NCBI GenBank assembly: GCA_016342325.1
Contig: JAEINR010000004.1
Location: 82,073-146,072, forward strand
DNA: 64,000 nt
Source: Desulfobacterium sp.
GTDB taxonomy: Bacteria; Desulfobacterota; Desulfobacteria; Desulfobacterales; Desulfobacteraceae
Reading direction: 5' to 3'
Shown here one piece after another: positions 9,076 to 16,653 of this stretch (its first letter is position 1; each line of letters begins with the position of its first letter). A program made the translations under genes and the position numbers. The notes beneath the pieces were generated by a model. That model was not told the DNA's origin. It did no database searches and was given only the letters and a program-made list of their open reading frames with translations.

Positions 9076-9906
9076 ATGGAGACAACTCTTTTTCATGTGT
9101 TCAGGAACACTCCCCTTGGAAGGGAGATACTCATGCAGTCGCTTTATTTCTGCAAACAGACCCGGGCCACCATCAATATTTACATTCCGGAATATACCAA
9201 GTTCCTCATGTATTATGAAAACGATGTGGTCCAGGTGGATCTTGACGACTCCTACCTGACCCAGCCCGAAACGGCAAAGGCCCATGCCGATGCCCTTGCC
9301 GCCGATGCCGGGATCAATCCCAGGTTCATCGGACCCATGAACTTCACCGCCTCGACCCTGCCCGACCTGCCCGTGGATTTCGACTTCATGTGCTGTCCCA
9401 GGAGCATCAGCGATCTTACCACCAAGATCACCCTTGGCCATATCGGTCCCAAGGTGAGACGGATCATCAATTCGGCCCGGTTTCCGGTGCTCATGCCCAG
9501 CTGCCAGTTCAAGGAGTGGCAGAGCATCATGGTTTTATTCGGGGGATCTGCCAATGCGGTCAAGGCCCTGAAGTTGGGCCTTCACTTGAGCAGGGTCACG
9601 GGAAAACCCCTGGACCTCTTTACCCAGGCTGGCAAATTATCCAAGGAACACTTTACCGGCATCCTGGAAGAGCGGGGGCTTGGCGACCAAGTCAAGGATG
9701 CTGTCAGGAAATGGTACTTTTTTGACCAGGGTAAGTTCGCGCATAATCTTTATGATGTGCCCCATAACGCCCTTGCCGTGATCGGCGCCTATGGCCACGG
9801 TCTTGTCAAGGAGGTGCTCTTTGGCAGCACCATGGAGATGGTCCAGACCACCCTGACCAACAATCTTCTCATCGCAGGACCCAACTATGTGATACCCCAG
9901 AGCTGA
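9076..9906 (+). CDS. Universal stress protein-like protein, tandem domain
   Basis: A 276-residue cytoplasmic protein. The C-terminal half ends with the Usp nucleotide-binding signature: GAYGHGLVKEVLFGST, matching G-2x-G-9x-G(S/T), then NNLLIAGP. The N-terminal half is a more diverged copy without that signature. It is the third gene of the EIIA - ClC - Usp unit. In similar operons Usp proteins bind ATP and regulate partner channels or stress responses; the partner here is not shown. The ribosome site is AGGAGA, just ahead of the ATG. Confidence 0.75.
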   Translation: METTLFHVFRNTPLGREILMQSLYFCKQTRATINIYIPEYTKFLMYYENDVVQVDLDDSYLTQPETAKAHADALAADAGINPRFIGPMNFTASTLPDLPVDFDFMCCPRSISDLTTKITLGHIGPKVRRIINSARFPVLMPSCQFKEWQSIMVLFGGSANAVKALKLGLHLSRVTGKPLDLFTQAGKLSKEHFTGILEERGLGDQVKDAVRKWYFFDQGKFAHNLYDVPHNALAVIGAYGHGLVKEVLFGSTMEMVQTTLTNNLLIAGPNYVIPQS

Positions 9907-9960
9907 CAGCGTGGCATGGCAAAAGGCTAAAACCGATCTTAACCGATGAAAGGGATAAAA

Positions 9961-10860
9961 ATGAAGAAAACGTTTGTATTGATGCTTGTTTTACTCGCCG
10001 CTACCCTCATGCCTGGAATTGTATTTGCCGGAAGCAACAACCACTATGTCAACGGTGTGGAAGGCATTAAGGGAGCGTCTGTTCCTCCCCCGGGGGTCTA
10101 TTACCGTATGTACAATGTCTTTTATGATGCCGATGATCTCATGGACAAGGACGGCAACGAACTGAACGTGGATTTTGATGTCACGGTTTTTGCCGTCGCC
10201 AACAGGTTCATCTGGGTGACGGACAAGAAATTTCTTGGCGCTGATTTTTTCGTATCTGCCATCCTTCCCCTTGTCAACACCGACATAAGCATCAACGCCC
10301 TTGGGGTGGATGACCGGGAGTTTGGCCTGGGAGACCTCTACATTGAACCCATGGGGCTTGCCTGGCACGGAGCCCGCTACGATGCAGCCACTAGCCTTTC
10401 TTTCTACCTTCCCACCGGTAGTTACGATAAGAACGATGCCGCCTCCCCGGGAAAGGGGTACTGGACCACCATGGCCACCCTGGGGGGAACCCTCTACCTT
10501 GACAGCGCAAAGACCTGGTCTGCGTCACTGCTTGGACGGTATGAAACCCATTCCGACCGGGACGATGACGATTTTACCCCTGGGGATGATTTTCATTTTG
10601 AGTGGGGCATCGGAAAATCCTTTGCAAAGGTTTGGGACGCAGGGGTTGTCGGATACTGTCAATGGCAGGTGACCGATGATTCAGGAGACGATGCCCGGAA
10701 CAAGGATATCCATGACCGGGTTTATGCGGCAGGTCCTGAGGTGAGTGTCTTTGTGCCCCAGTTTAAGATGTTTCTCTCCTTGCGAAGCTTGTGGGAATTT
10801 GACGCAAAAGACAGGTCCGAAGGCAGTACCACCGCACTGACCCTGACAAAGATTTTCTAA
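9961..10860 (+). CDS. Outer-membrane MetA-pathway (phenol degradation) family protein
   Basis: A 299-residue secreted protein. The start at 9961 (MKKTFVLM) is preferred because AAAGGGA precedes it; an in-frame ATG lies at 9946. A signal peptide ends at about GIVFA. The mature part is rich in aromatic and acidic beta-strand repeats and includes FGLGDLYIEPMGLAW, typical of PF13557, a beta-barrel family named after a phenol meta-pathway gene. The true substrate is unknown for most members. A hairpin 75 bases after the stop may end the transcript. The start lies 54 bases after the Usp gene, so it may share that operon. Confidence 0.75.
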   Translation: MKKTFVLMLVLLAATLMPGIVFAGSNNHYVNGVEGIKGASVPPPGVYYRMYNVFYDADDLMDKDGNELNVDFDVTVFAVANRFIWVTDKKFLGADFFVSAILPLVNTDISINALGVDDREFGLGDLYIEPMGLAWHGARYDAATSLSFYLPTGSYDKNDAASPGKGYWTTMATLGGTLYLDSAKTWSASLLGRYETHSDRDDDDFTPGDDFHFEWGIGKSFAKVWDAGVVGYCQWQVTDDSGDDARNKDIHDRVYAAGPEVSVFVPQFKMFLSLRSLWEFDAKDRSEGSTTALTLTKIF

Positions 10861-10869
10861 TCAGGTTTT

Positions 10870-10925
10870 TATCTTTGATTTTCGTGTTATTTTGCCAGGA
10901 GGATCATACGTGTCCAGGTTAAGAT
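10870..10925. repeat. Dispersed repeat family 2, short copy
   Basis: TTTGATTTTCGTGTTATTTTG and GTCCAGGTTAAG repeat the left and right landmarks of the longer copy at 12.98-13.06 kb, with the middle shortened. Confidence 0.6.
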
Positions 10926-10934
10926 AAAACAAAG

Positions 10935-10962
10935 GGCCGGATTTTCATCTGAAAGTCCGGCC
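10935..10962 (+). terminator. Hairpin, possible terminator after the MetA-like gene
   Basis: Arms GGCCGGA and TCCGGCC extend inward through TTTC/GAAA pairs around an ATCT loop. A modest T-rich stretch (TTCACGTTTCTTTT) follows. It lies 75 bases after the stop of the + strand gene. Confidence 0.45.
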
Positions 10963-11022
10963 TTCACGTTTCTTTTCCAAGCCTGGGCTTCTTTCCTCTC
11001 CAGGCTCAATAATGACAATAAG

Positions 11023-12753
11023 CTAGGCCTGACCCCTGGGCAGGCAAATAATGAATTTTGTTCCCTTACCGGGGGCGGATTCAACGGCCATGGTGCCACC
11101 ATGGTTTTCGGTGATGATAAAGTAGGAGACCGAGAGCCCAAGGCCCGTGCCAAGGCCTTCTGGCTTGGTGGTGAAAAAGGGTTCGAACACCCGTTTGCGA
11201 ATGGCGTCAACCATGCCGGGACCATTGTCCTCGATCTCGATCCGGACCATATTGTTCTGTTTCTCAAAGGACAGCTTCAGCACAAAGCGGTTTTTGCCGC
11301 TGTTTTCCCTTTTTTTCTCCTCCTGCATGGCCTGGGCGCCGTTGGTGAGGATGTTGAGGAGTACCTGCTGGAGCTTGGATCTTTCGCATGCAATCGTTGG
11401 CAGGTTCTCCTGGTACTCTTTCACGATTTCTATCTGCCTGAAGTCGTATTTTTTTTTCAGGTTATAGTCGGTGGACGCAAGCGCAAGGGTTTTGTCTATG
11501 AGGTCAGCCATATCAACGGAGGAGCACTGGGCATCTCCGTTTCGGGCAAAGCTGAGCATGTTGTTGACGATCTGCGCCACCCTGGAACCCGATTCTTTTA
11601 TGGCCGTTACCATGGGGGGAATCTCTCTTTCCTCCATGAAAGCGCGGATCGTTGCCATGGTGGTTCCGGCCTTGGCAGCAGCTGCAAGGTTGGCTGGCAT
11701 GGTTTCGCTGGTAAGACGGTTGCCCATGACGCTTGCCGTCTGTATCATGCCGGCAAGGGGGTTGTTGATCTCGTGGGCCATGCCGGCGGCAAGTCCCCCC
11801 ACGGAAAGCATCTTCTCCGACTGGATCATCATCTCTTCCATGCGCACTTGATCTGTGATGTCGTCGATGCGAAGCACTGCTCCCTCTACACCGTTGGCGA
11901 TGAGGGGATAGATGGTCACATCATCGTAACGGAGGCCCTGTTTCGACGTCCTTGCTTTCTTTTTATCCTTTTGTATCTCCCGGGTTCTGATGCTCTCCTT
12001 TATTCTTTTCATATCCTGAGCCATCCGGGGAAACACGGTGGACAGGTCTTTTCCCCGGGCGTCAGCAGCCCCAATACCCGTTATGTTTTTTGCCGTCATG
12101 TTCCACTGGGTCACTTTTCCGTTGCTGTCCACGCCGATGAGCACCGACGGCATGGAGTCGATGATGTTGCTGAGTAACTTTTTGGTGCGGGAAAGCTCTC
12201 TTTCTGCCCGGTTCCGTGTTTCTATTTCATCTTTTAATTTTTTGTTATTGGTGGCAAGGTCGCCGATGAATCTCGCAAGCCCGGAATTATACGCCAGAAT
12301 ATTTTTTACTTTTTCTTTATGGAATCTTGGAACCCGATCCAGTGCGTTTAAATATTCTTTCAGATCATATCCCAGGTCTTTGGCCTGGGATATAAAAAAA
12401 TCGCGTTCTGGAATTTCGTCTTCGTAAAAGAACTGACCAAGAAAAAGAGTGGCAACATGGATTTTATCAACAATAATGGGAATTCCGATATCCCTCATTC
12501 CATTTTTGCATGTGTATCCATGGGGGGTTCCGCTTTTGATGTGTTCCTTGATCTGGGTGTCGCTTTCAATGCACCGCTGTAGGCTTATGGGATTTTTGCG
12601 GTGAAAATTGACGCAGATATCCTGCCATCCGACCCCGGCAAAAATTTCACCATCAACAACATCAATTATTCCGGTGGGCATGCCGGTGGCTTTGAAATTT
12701 GAATCAACCATTTTCTGGATGTGATCGAAGTTTACCAAATCTGATAATTTCAT
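11023..12753 (-). CDS. PocR-PAS sensor histidine kinase
   Basis: A 576-residue sensor kinase without transmembrane segments. Residues about 5-165 form a PocR sensory domain (Cys-rich with HRKNPISLQRC and HGYTCKNGM), known to bind small metabolites or metal-sulfur ligands. A PAS domain covers about 190-300. The HisKA box reads GMAHEINNPLAGM, and the HATPase domain shows NNGAQA-like N box (LTNGAQAM), DNGPGM and GTGLGLS. No response regulator gene adjoins it, so the partner is elsewhere. Its last codons and stop lie inside a GGGGTCAGGC repeat arm also seen at 29.4 kb. Confidence 0.88.
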   Translation of the reverse strand: MKLSDLVNFDHIQKMVDSNFKATGMPTGIIDVVDGEIFAGVGWQDICVNFHRKNPISLQRCIESDTQIKEHIKSGTPHGYTCKNGMRDIGIPIIVDKIHVATLFLGQFFYEDEIPERDFFISQAKDLGYDLKEYLNALDRVPRFHKEKVKNILAYNSGLARFIGDLATNNKKLKDEIETRNRAERELSRTKKLLSNIIDSMPSVLIGVDSNGKVTQWNMTAKNITGIGAADARGKDLSTVFPRMAQDMKRIKESIRTREIQKDKKKARTSKQGLRYDDVTIYPLIANGVEGAVLRIDDITDQVRMEEMMIQSEKMLSVGGLAAGMAHEINNPLAGMIQTASVMGNRLTSETMPANLAAAAKAGTTMATIRAFMEEREIPPMVTAIKESGSRVAQIVNNMLSFARNGDAQCSSVDMADLIDKTLALASTDYNLKKKYDFRQIEIVKEYQENLPTIACERSKLQQVLLNILTNGAQAMQEEKKRENSGKNRFVLKLSFEKQNNMVRIEIEDNGPGMVDAIRKRVFEPFFTTKPEGLGTGLGLSVSYFIITENHGGTMAVESAPGKGTKFIICLPRGQA

Positions 12754-13056
12754 TCTCTTCTCCGCCGGGAAGCCGGGTACAAGATCCCCATGGGGTATTT
12801 TATTAAAGAATTATGGACTCGGGGGAAATTTTATTCTGTGGGTACGATACCAGTAAATTAAGCGTTTTTCAACCCATTGGTGGACAATGGCGGGGCAGGG
12901 CACGCTCCCCTGGGCGTCTGTCTTGATCGAGATCCGATCAAGCAGACTTTATGGGTTCCCAGGGGGCATAATTTAAGGGATTAGCTTCTTAGCTCTGATT
13001 TTCGTGTTATTTTGGCAAGAAAATCAGATAACCTCTTTGGTTCTGGCTTGTCCAGA
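12754..13056. other. Intergenic stretch between kinase and marR
   Basis: 303 bases without a gene. The right third is a family 2 repeat. The rest is AT-rich leader for the leftward kinase and shows no hairpin followed by a T run and no convincing promoter on either strand. Confidence 0.6.
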
Positions 13057-13060
13057 TTAA
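12980..13060. repeat. Dispersed repeat family 2, full copy
   Basis: Two hairpins in tandem. TCTGATTTTC at 12994-13003 pairs with GAAAATCAGA at 13019-13028, and TCTGG at 13042-13046 pairs with CCAGA at 13052-13056 around CTTGT. The left half (TTAGCTTCTTAGCTCTG) is nearly identical at 30.78 kb. Confidence 0.75.
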
Positions 13061-13521
13061 GGTTTGGGAAAGATGTCGATCTTTTCCGCTGACATGAGTT
13101 TTACCAAACGGTTCATGGAGCTCAATATCATTTGCTGCTCCCACTCATCAAGGCTGGTGAACGCCTGGGTAAATTTTCCCTCAAGGGGAGGAGGGGCGTT
13201 CCTGAGGATGTCGATGCACTTTTCTGATGGGGATATCAGTACCCGGCGCTTGTCTGTCTGGCACCGGGTCTTGACGATGAGTCCTTTGTTCTCAAGCCTG
13301 TTGATGATATCGGTCACCGTTCCCTGGCTGAGGCTGATGCTTTTGGCAAGCTCTGAAACTGAGATCAGCTTGTGGGTGGTCACCTCTTTCAATATCACCA
13401 GTTGGGGGCCTGTCAGTCCACAGCGTTTATTCAGATGCTTTGAATAGAGATCAACGGCTTGGATCATTTTTCTCAGTAATATAAGGAGTTCTTTGCAGCG
13501 CTCTTCGTGTATGGGTTCCAC
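13057..13521 (-). CDS. MarR-family transcriptional regulator
   Basis: A 154-residue winged-helix repressor. The DNA-binding core covers about residues 35-105: SVSELAKSISLSQGTVTDIINRLENKGLI is the recognition region and RCQTDKRRVLISPSEK the wing. The extended N- and C-terminal helices are for dimerisation. It lies downstream of the KamA-like gene on the same strand, separated by 130 bases. MarR proteins accompany osmolyte genes in some bacteria, so control of the KamA-like gene is possible but not shown. A family 2 repeat reaches its last codons. Confidence 0.88.
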   Translation of the reverse strand: MEPIHEERCKELLILLRKMIQAVDLYSKHLNKRCGLTGPQLVILKEVTTHKLISVSELAKSISLSQGTVTDIINRLENKGLIVKTRCQTDKRRVLISPSEKCIDILRNAPPPLEGKFTQAFTSLDEWEQQMILSSMNRLVKLMSAEKIDIFPKP

Positions 13522-13651
13522 TGTTTAGTTCACCGTATGAAAAATCGTAGAAAAGGCCCGCAAAAGGAATACGGGAACACATTCTTAATGGGTCGCTTTT
13601 ATCCTAAATCCAGCGTTATGCCAACCGTTATTTTCGTGATGGCGATAATAA

Positions 13652-14974
13652 TTAACCGCCCATTACGGAAAGTTCATCCGAAACAGTGGGTTGGGGGGTG
13701 TCAAAGAAAAACTTATCTTCCCCAAATGCCGGTCTCAGTTGATCCAGCCAGATGGCTTTGTCGTCATACTCGGCAAAGAAAGGCTGTTTTACCCATTCTG
13801 GATTTCTTGCCTGGACAAAGCTCAATATCATCACCTTTTTTCCATTGATTTCGGTGATGCCGTCCAGCTTTACCTTGCCTGGAGAGGCTGACATGCTGGG
13901 CCCCCGGACCGTTCGTGCGATTCCGCTCACATGGCTGTAGGCCTCCCTGTAGAGTTTCCAGGCCTTGACAAGGGGTAGGGAGAAATAGCTCTGGGCGCCG
14001 GTGTTGCGGGCAACAAACATGTAGTATGGAACGATACCAAGGTTTACCTGGGTTTTCCACATTTGGGACCATATGTCTGCTTCAGCATTGATCTTGTTCA
14101 GGACTGGGGACTGGCTCCGGATCACGGCGCCGGTTTTCCGGATTGCCGAGATCGCCCTTTCGCATGCTTCGGTTGAGAGTTCCCTTGGGTGGTTGATGTG
14201 GGACATGATGGAGAGGTGGATGCCGGCATCGGTTATTTTCTTGAATAGCTCGAGGAGCTCGGGTGAATCCCTGTCCGTTAAATAGCGGTAGGGCCAGAAC
14301 GAGAGGGTCTTGGTGCCGATCCGGATGGTCTTGATGGTTGTGATTTTTGCATCGAGCAGGGCGTTGACGTAGATGGAGAAGAGCTTTGCGCTCATGATCA
14401 TGGGGTCTCCACCGGTGAACAGGATGTCGGTCACTTCAGGATGCGCCTTGACGTAGCGGACCATGGTGTCTGCGTCTTTCGTGGCAAACCGTTGGCCTTC
14501 CATGCCCGTGAACTGGGGCCAACGGAAACAGAAGGTACAGTAGGCGTGGCAGGTCTGGCCCTGGGTGGGAAAGAAAAGTATGGTCTCCCGGTACTTGTGC
14601 TGGATGCCGTGGACCTTTTTATTGTCAAGCATGGGAACGTTCTTGTCCATCTGCCCTGCCGGATGGGGGTTCAATGAGAGGCGTATGCGGTTGGCCTCCA
14701 TGGCTGTTTTCTCCACTGAAGCTCCGGAGTTGAGCAGGGTGGCCATGGTGTTGAACTGGTCCGGCGCGAGCATGGCCTTTTGGGGGAAATTGAGGATGAA
14801 CATGGGGTCGTTCTCAAAATCGTCCCAGTTTATCAGCTCGTTGACCACGTAGTTGTTGGTCTTAAAGGGAAGAACGCTTCCCACGACGCGTATGTTAAAA
14901 AGCTGAGCGTCGCTCAGGCGGTTCAACCAGGGAATGCTTCCCAGGTTTTTGATGGTGTAGGGCTTGTAGTTCAT
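13652..14974 (-). CDS. KamA-family radical SAM protein (lysine 2,3-aminomutase-like)
   Basis: A 440-residue radical SAM enzyme. The [4Fe-4S]-SAM motif is CHAYCTFC in the CxxxCxxC pattern near residue 140, followed by the GGDP strand (LFTGGDPM). The region GPSMSASPGKVKL holds a lysine where aminomutases have their PLP lysine in PGGGGK; the surrounding glycines differ. Lysine 2,3-aminomutase makes beta-lysine, a step toward the osmolyte N-acetyl-beta-lysine; no acetyltransferase gene (ablB) is nearby. The changed PLP loop means another substrate is possible. Confidence is high for the family and low for the substrate. Confidence 0.8.
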   Translation of the reverse strand: MNYKPYTIKNLGSIPWLNRLSDAQLFNIRVVGSVLPFKTNNYVVNELINWDDFENDPMFILNFPQKAMLAPDQFNTMATLLNSGASVEKTAMEANRIRLSLNPHPAGQMDKNVPMLDNKKVHGIQHKYRETILFFPTQGQTCHAYCTFCFRWPQFTGMEGQRFATKDADTMVRYVKAHPEVTDILFTGGDPMIMSAKLFSIYVNALLDAKITTIKTIRIGTKTLSFWPYRYLTDRDSPELLELFKKITDAGIHLSIMSHINHPRELSTEACERAISAIRKTGAVIRSQSPVLNKINAEADIWSQMWKTQVNLGIVPYYMFVARNTGAQSYFSLPLVKAWKLYREAYSHVSGIARTVRGPSMSASPGKVKLDGITEINGKKVMILSFVQARNPEWVKQPFFAEYDDKAIWLDQLRPAFGEDKFFFDTPQPTVSDELSVMGG

Positions 14975-15075
14975 AAGGACTCCCTATGTTTATGATGTGT
15001 CATTCATGTCTTTATCCAGGTTACAGCCCGAAATTGTAGCGGTCTTGGGCTGTCGTAGTAGAAGGAATTTGTATC

Positions 15076-15122
15076 GTGTCCAAACTAATCTTATATTTTT
15101 AGCATAAAATTAGTTTGGACAC
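15076..15122. repeat. 14-base inverted repeat
   Basis: Perfect arms GTGTCCAAACTAAT (15076-15089) and ATTAGTTTGGACAC (15109-15122) around a 19-base AT-rich loop that itself can pair (TTAT/ATAA). A run of eight T follows at 15127-15134. It may be a terminator on the + strand, an operator, or the remains of transposon ends. Confidence 0.6.
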
Positions 15123-15185
15123 AATGGTTTTTTTTGGGTCCGAACGCGTACAGAGCGGCAATGTGTCTATTTCTAATAAGGTATT

Positions 15186-15215
15186 CCTAGTCTATACAAT
15201 ATATCATAGACTAGG
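15186..15215. repeat. 10-base inverted repeat
   Basis: Perfect arms CCTAGTCTAT and ATAGACTAGG flank a ten-base AT loop. There is no T run on either side, so an operator-like site is as likely as a terminator. Confidence 0.5.
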
Positions 15216-15270
15216 TTGTCTGGTGAACATGGGCAAGTCGCTGCCAGGGACCGGGGCTTTTTGAAGGAGA

Positions 15271-15299
15271 AAGAACAGACCCGAAACGGGCCTGTTCTT
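15271..15299 (-). terminator. Hairpin after the Cys-cluster gene
   Basis: AAGAACAG and CTGTTCTT, extended by CCCG/CGGG around an AAA loop, begin seven bases after the stop codon at 15306. On the minus strand the following bases are pyrimidine-rich (TTCTCCTTC). Confidence 0.6.
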
Positions 15300-15305
15300 G
15301 ACAGG

Positions 15306-15737
15306 CTAATCGCTTGAGGTGGAGGGGTAGGTGGCGTCGAGTTTCGCGACTTCCCGGGCTACGATTTTTTTGAGAGCATCCTCGGGAGCATCCGGTTTCA
15401 TTCCCTCGCAGGCGCGGGACATGGCGCTCCAGTTTTCCGGGTTTTTGACAATGGTCCGCAAAAAGGGCCAGGCCCTGCACATATAGGGTTTTACAGGATG
15501 GATGGTGCAGTTTTTGTCGAAAAAGATACAGCAGCCGTCATCGCCCTGGGTCAGCACCAGCCGGGTGCCGGATCGGTCGCAGTAGCGTGCCATAAACGTC
15601 CCGGTATCGCAATTGACAAAGTCTGCGATCCTTTTGACATCCGCCTCATCCACATAGGTTCCACCAAACCCGGAGCAGCACTCGCCGCACTGGGTGCAGT
15701 GGAAAATATCATCACTGGTTGTAAACTCAGATTCCAC
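15306..15737 (-). CDS. YkgJ-family cysteine cluster protein
   Basis: A 143-residue protein of the putative zinc/iron-chelating family PF03692. Cysteines occur as CTQCGECCSG near the start, then GDDGCCIFFDKNC, then YMCRAWPF and a late SRACEG, the usual order for this family. The biochemical role is unknown. I chose the GTG at 15737 because GGAGG lies upstream in the end of recR; this gives an 11-base overlap with recR. A longer frame would start at 15779. It is the last gene of the dnaX - ybaB - recR unit. Confidence 0.8.
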   Translation of the reverse strand: MESEFTTSDDIFHCTQCGECCSGFGGTYVDEADVKRIADFVNCDTGTFMARYCDRSGTRLVLTQGDDGCCIFFDKNCTIHPVKPYMCRAWPFLRTIVKNPENWSAMSRACEGMKPDAPEDALKKIVAREVAKLDATYPSTSSD

Positions 15738-16326
15738 GTCGTCCCTCCATGGCCCGTTGCATGGTGACCTGATCCACATATTGAAGATCCCCGCCCATGG
15801 GAACTCCCGAGGCTATCCTGGTCACGTTCACGCCTTTTTTCTTCAGGTTGTCTGTAATGTACGAGGCGGTTGCCTCTCCTTCCACATCGGTTCCCGTGGC
15901 AATGATCACCTCGGTGACCGTCTTGGAAACCGCCCGGGAAAAGAGCTCTTTTATCCTCAGCTCATCCGGGCCGATGCCGTCCATGGGTGAGAGGGCTCCC
16001 CCCAGAATATGGTAAAGACCCGAAAAAGCGCCTGACTTTTCTATGGCCACCATGTCTGTGGGATTTTCAACCACGCAGATGCTTGAGGGATCCCGGCTTG
16101 GATTACTGCAGATCCGGCATTCCTCCCGATCGCTCAGGGAAAAGCAGGTAGCGCAGAGCCTGACCCGTTTTTTTAGCTCCAAAATGTCGCTGGAAAGGGT
16201 CTGGGCCTCGTGGTTCGGGGCGTGCAGGATGTGGAGAGATAAACGCTCGGCCGTTCTCCTTCCTATCCCGGGAAGCCTGGACAGGCTTTTGATCAGGTTT
16301 AGAATGGATTCCGGATAATGGTTCAC
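15727..16326 (-). CDS. recR: Recombination mediator protein RecR
   Basis: A 199-residue DNA repair protein that works with RecO and RecF in loading RecA on gaps. It shows the N-terminal helix-hairpin-helix (LPGIGRRTAERL at about 17-28), a four-cysteine zinc finger (CATCFSLSDREECRIC near 57-72), and a Toprim domain (CVVENPTD to GTDVEGEATASYI). The length is normal. It follows ybaB after four bases, the widely conserved dnaX-ybaB-recR arrangement. Confidence 0.96.
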   Translation of the reverse strand: MNHYPESILNLIKSLSRLPGIGRRTAERLSLHILHAPNHEAQTLSSDILELKKRVRLCATCFSLSDREECRICSNPSRDPSSICVVENPTDMVAIEKSGAFSGLYHILGGALSPMDGIGPDELRIKELFSRAVSKTVTEVIIATGTDVEGEATASYITDNLKKKGVNVTRIASGVPMGGDLQYVDQVTMQRAMEGRRGI

Positions 16327-16330
16327 TGGG

Positions 16331-16642
16331 CTACATCATGCCTGGTATGTTCATGCCGCCGGTGAGTTTACCCATTTTGGAAGACACCATATCCTGGGAT
16401 TTCTTCAGGGCGTCGTTGGTCGCGGCAAGGATAAGGTCCTGGAGCATTTCAATGTCTTCAGGATCGACCACTTCTTTTTCAAGGGTGATGGACTCGATCT
16501 TCTGACCGCCATTGGCGACGACCTTGACCATGCCCCCGCCTGCCGTGGCTTCCACGGTTTCTTTAGCGAGGTCTTCCTGCATCTTGAGCATTTTTTTCTG
16601 AAGCTTCTGGGCCTGCTTCATCATGGTGTTCATATTATTCAT
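16331..16642 (-). CDS. ybaB: Nucleoid-associated protein YbaB/EbfC
   Basis: A 103-residue dimeric DNA-binding protein. It has the family's Met/Lys/Gln-rich N-terminal helix ([19 protein letters not shown]), the central [13 protein letters not shown] hairpin, and a C-terminal helix ending with a Gly/Met-rich tail. It lies between dnaX and recR, eleven bases after dnaX. Confidence 0.95.
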   Translation of the reverse strand: MNNMNTMMKQAQKLQKKMLKMQEDLAKETVEATAGGGMVKVVANGGQKIESITLEKEVVDPEDIEMLQDLILAATNDALKKSQDMVSSKMGKLTGGMNIPGMM

Positions 16643-16653
16643 GGTTGGCTCCT

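Larger units (their letters stand above)
14975..15305. other. Intergenic stretch rich in inverted repeats
   Basis: 331 bases without a gene between kamA-like and the Cys-cluster gene. It holds two long AT-rich inverted repeats (15076-15122, 15186-15215) and a GC-rich hairpin (15271-15299). No open reading frame with a ribosome site is seen. Confidence 0.6.
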
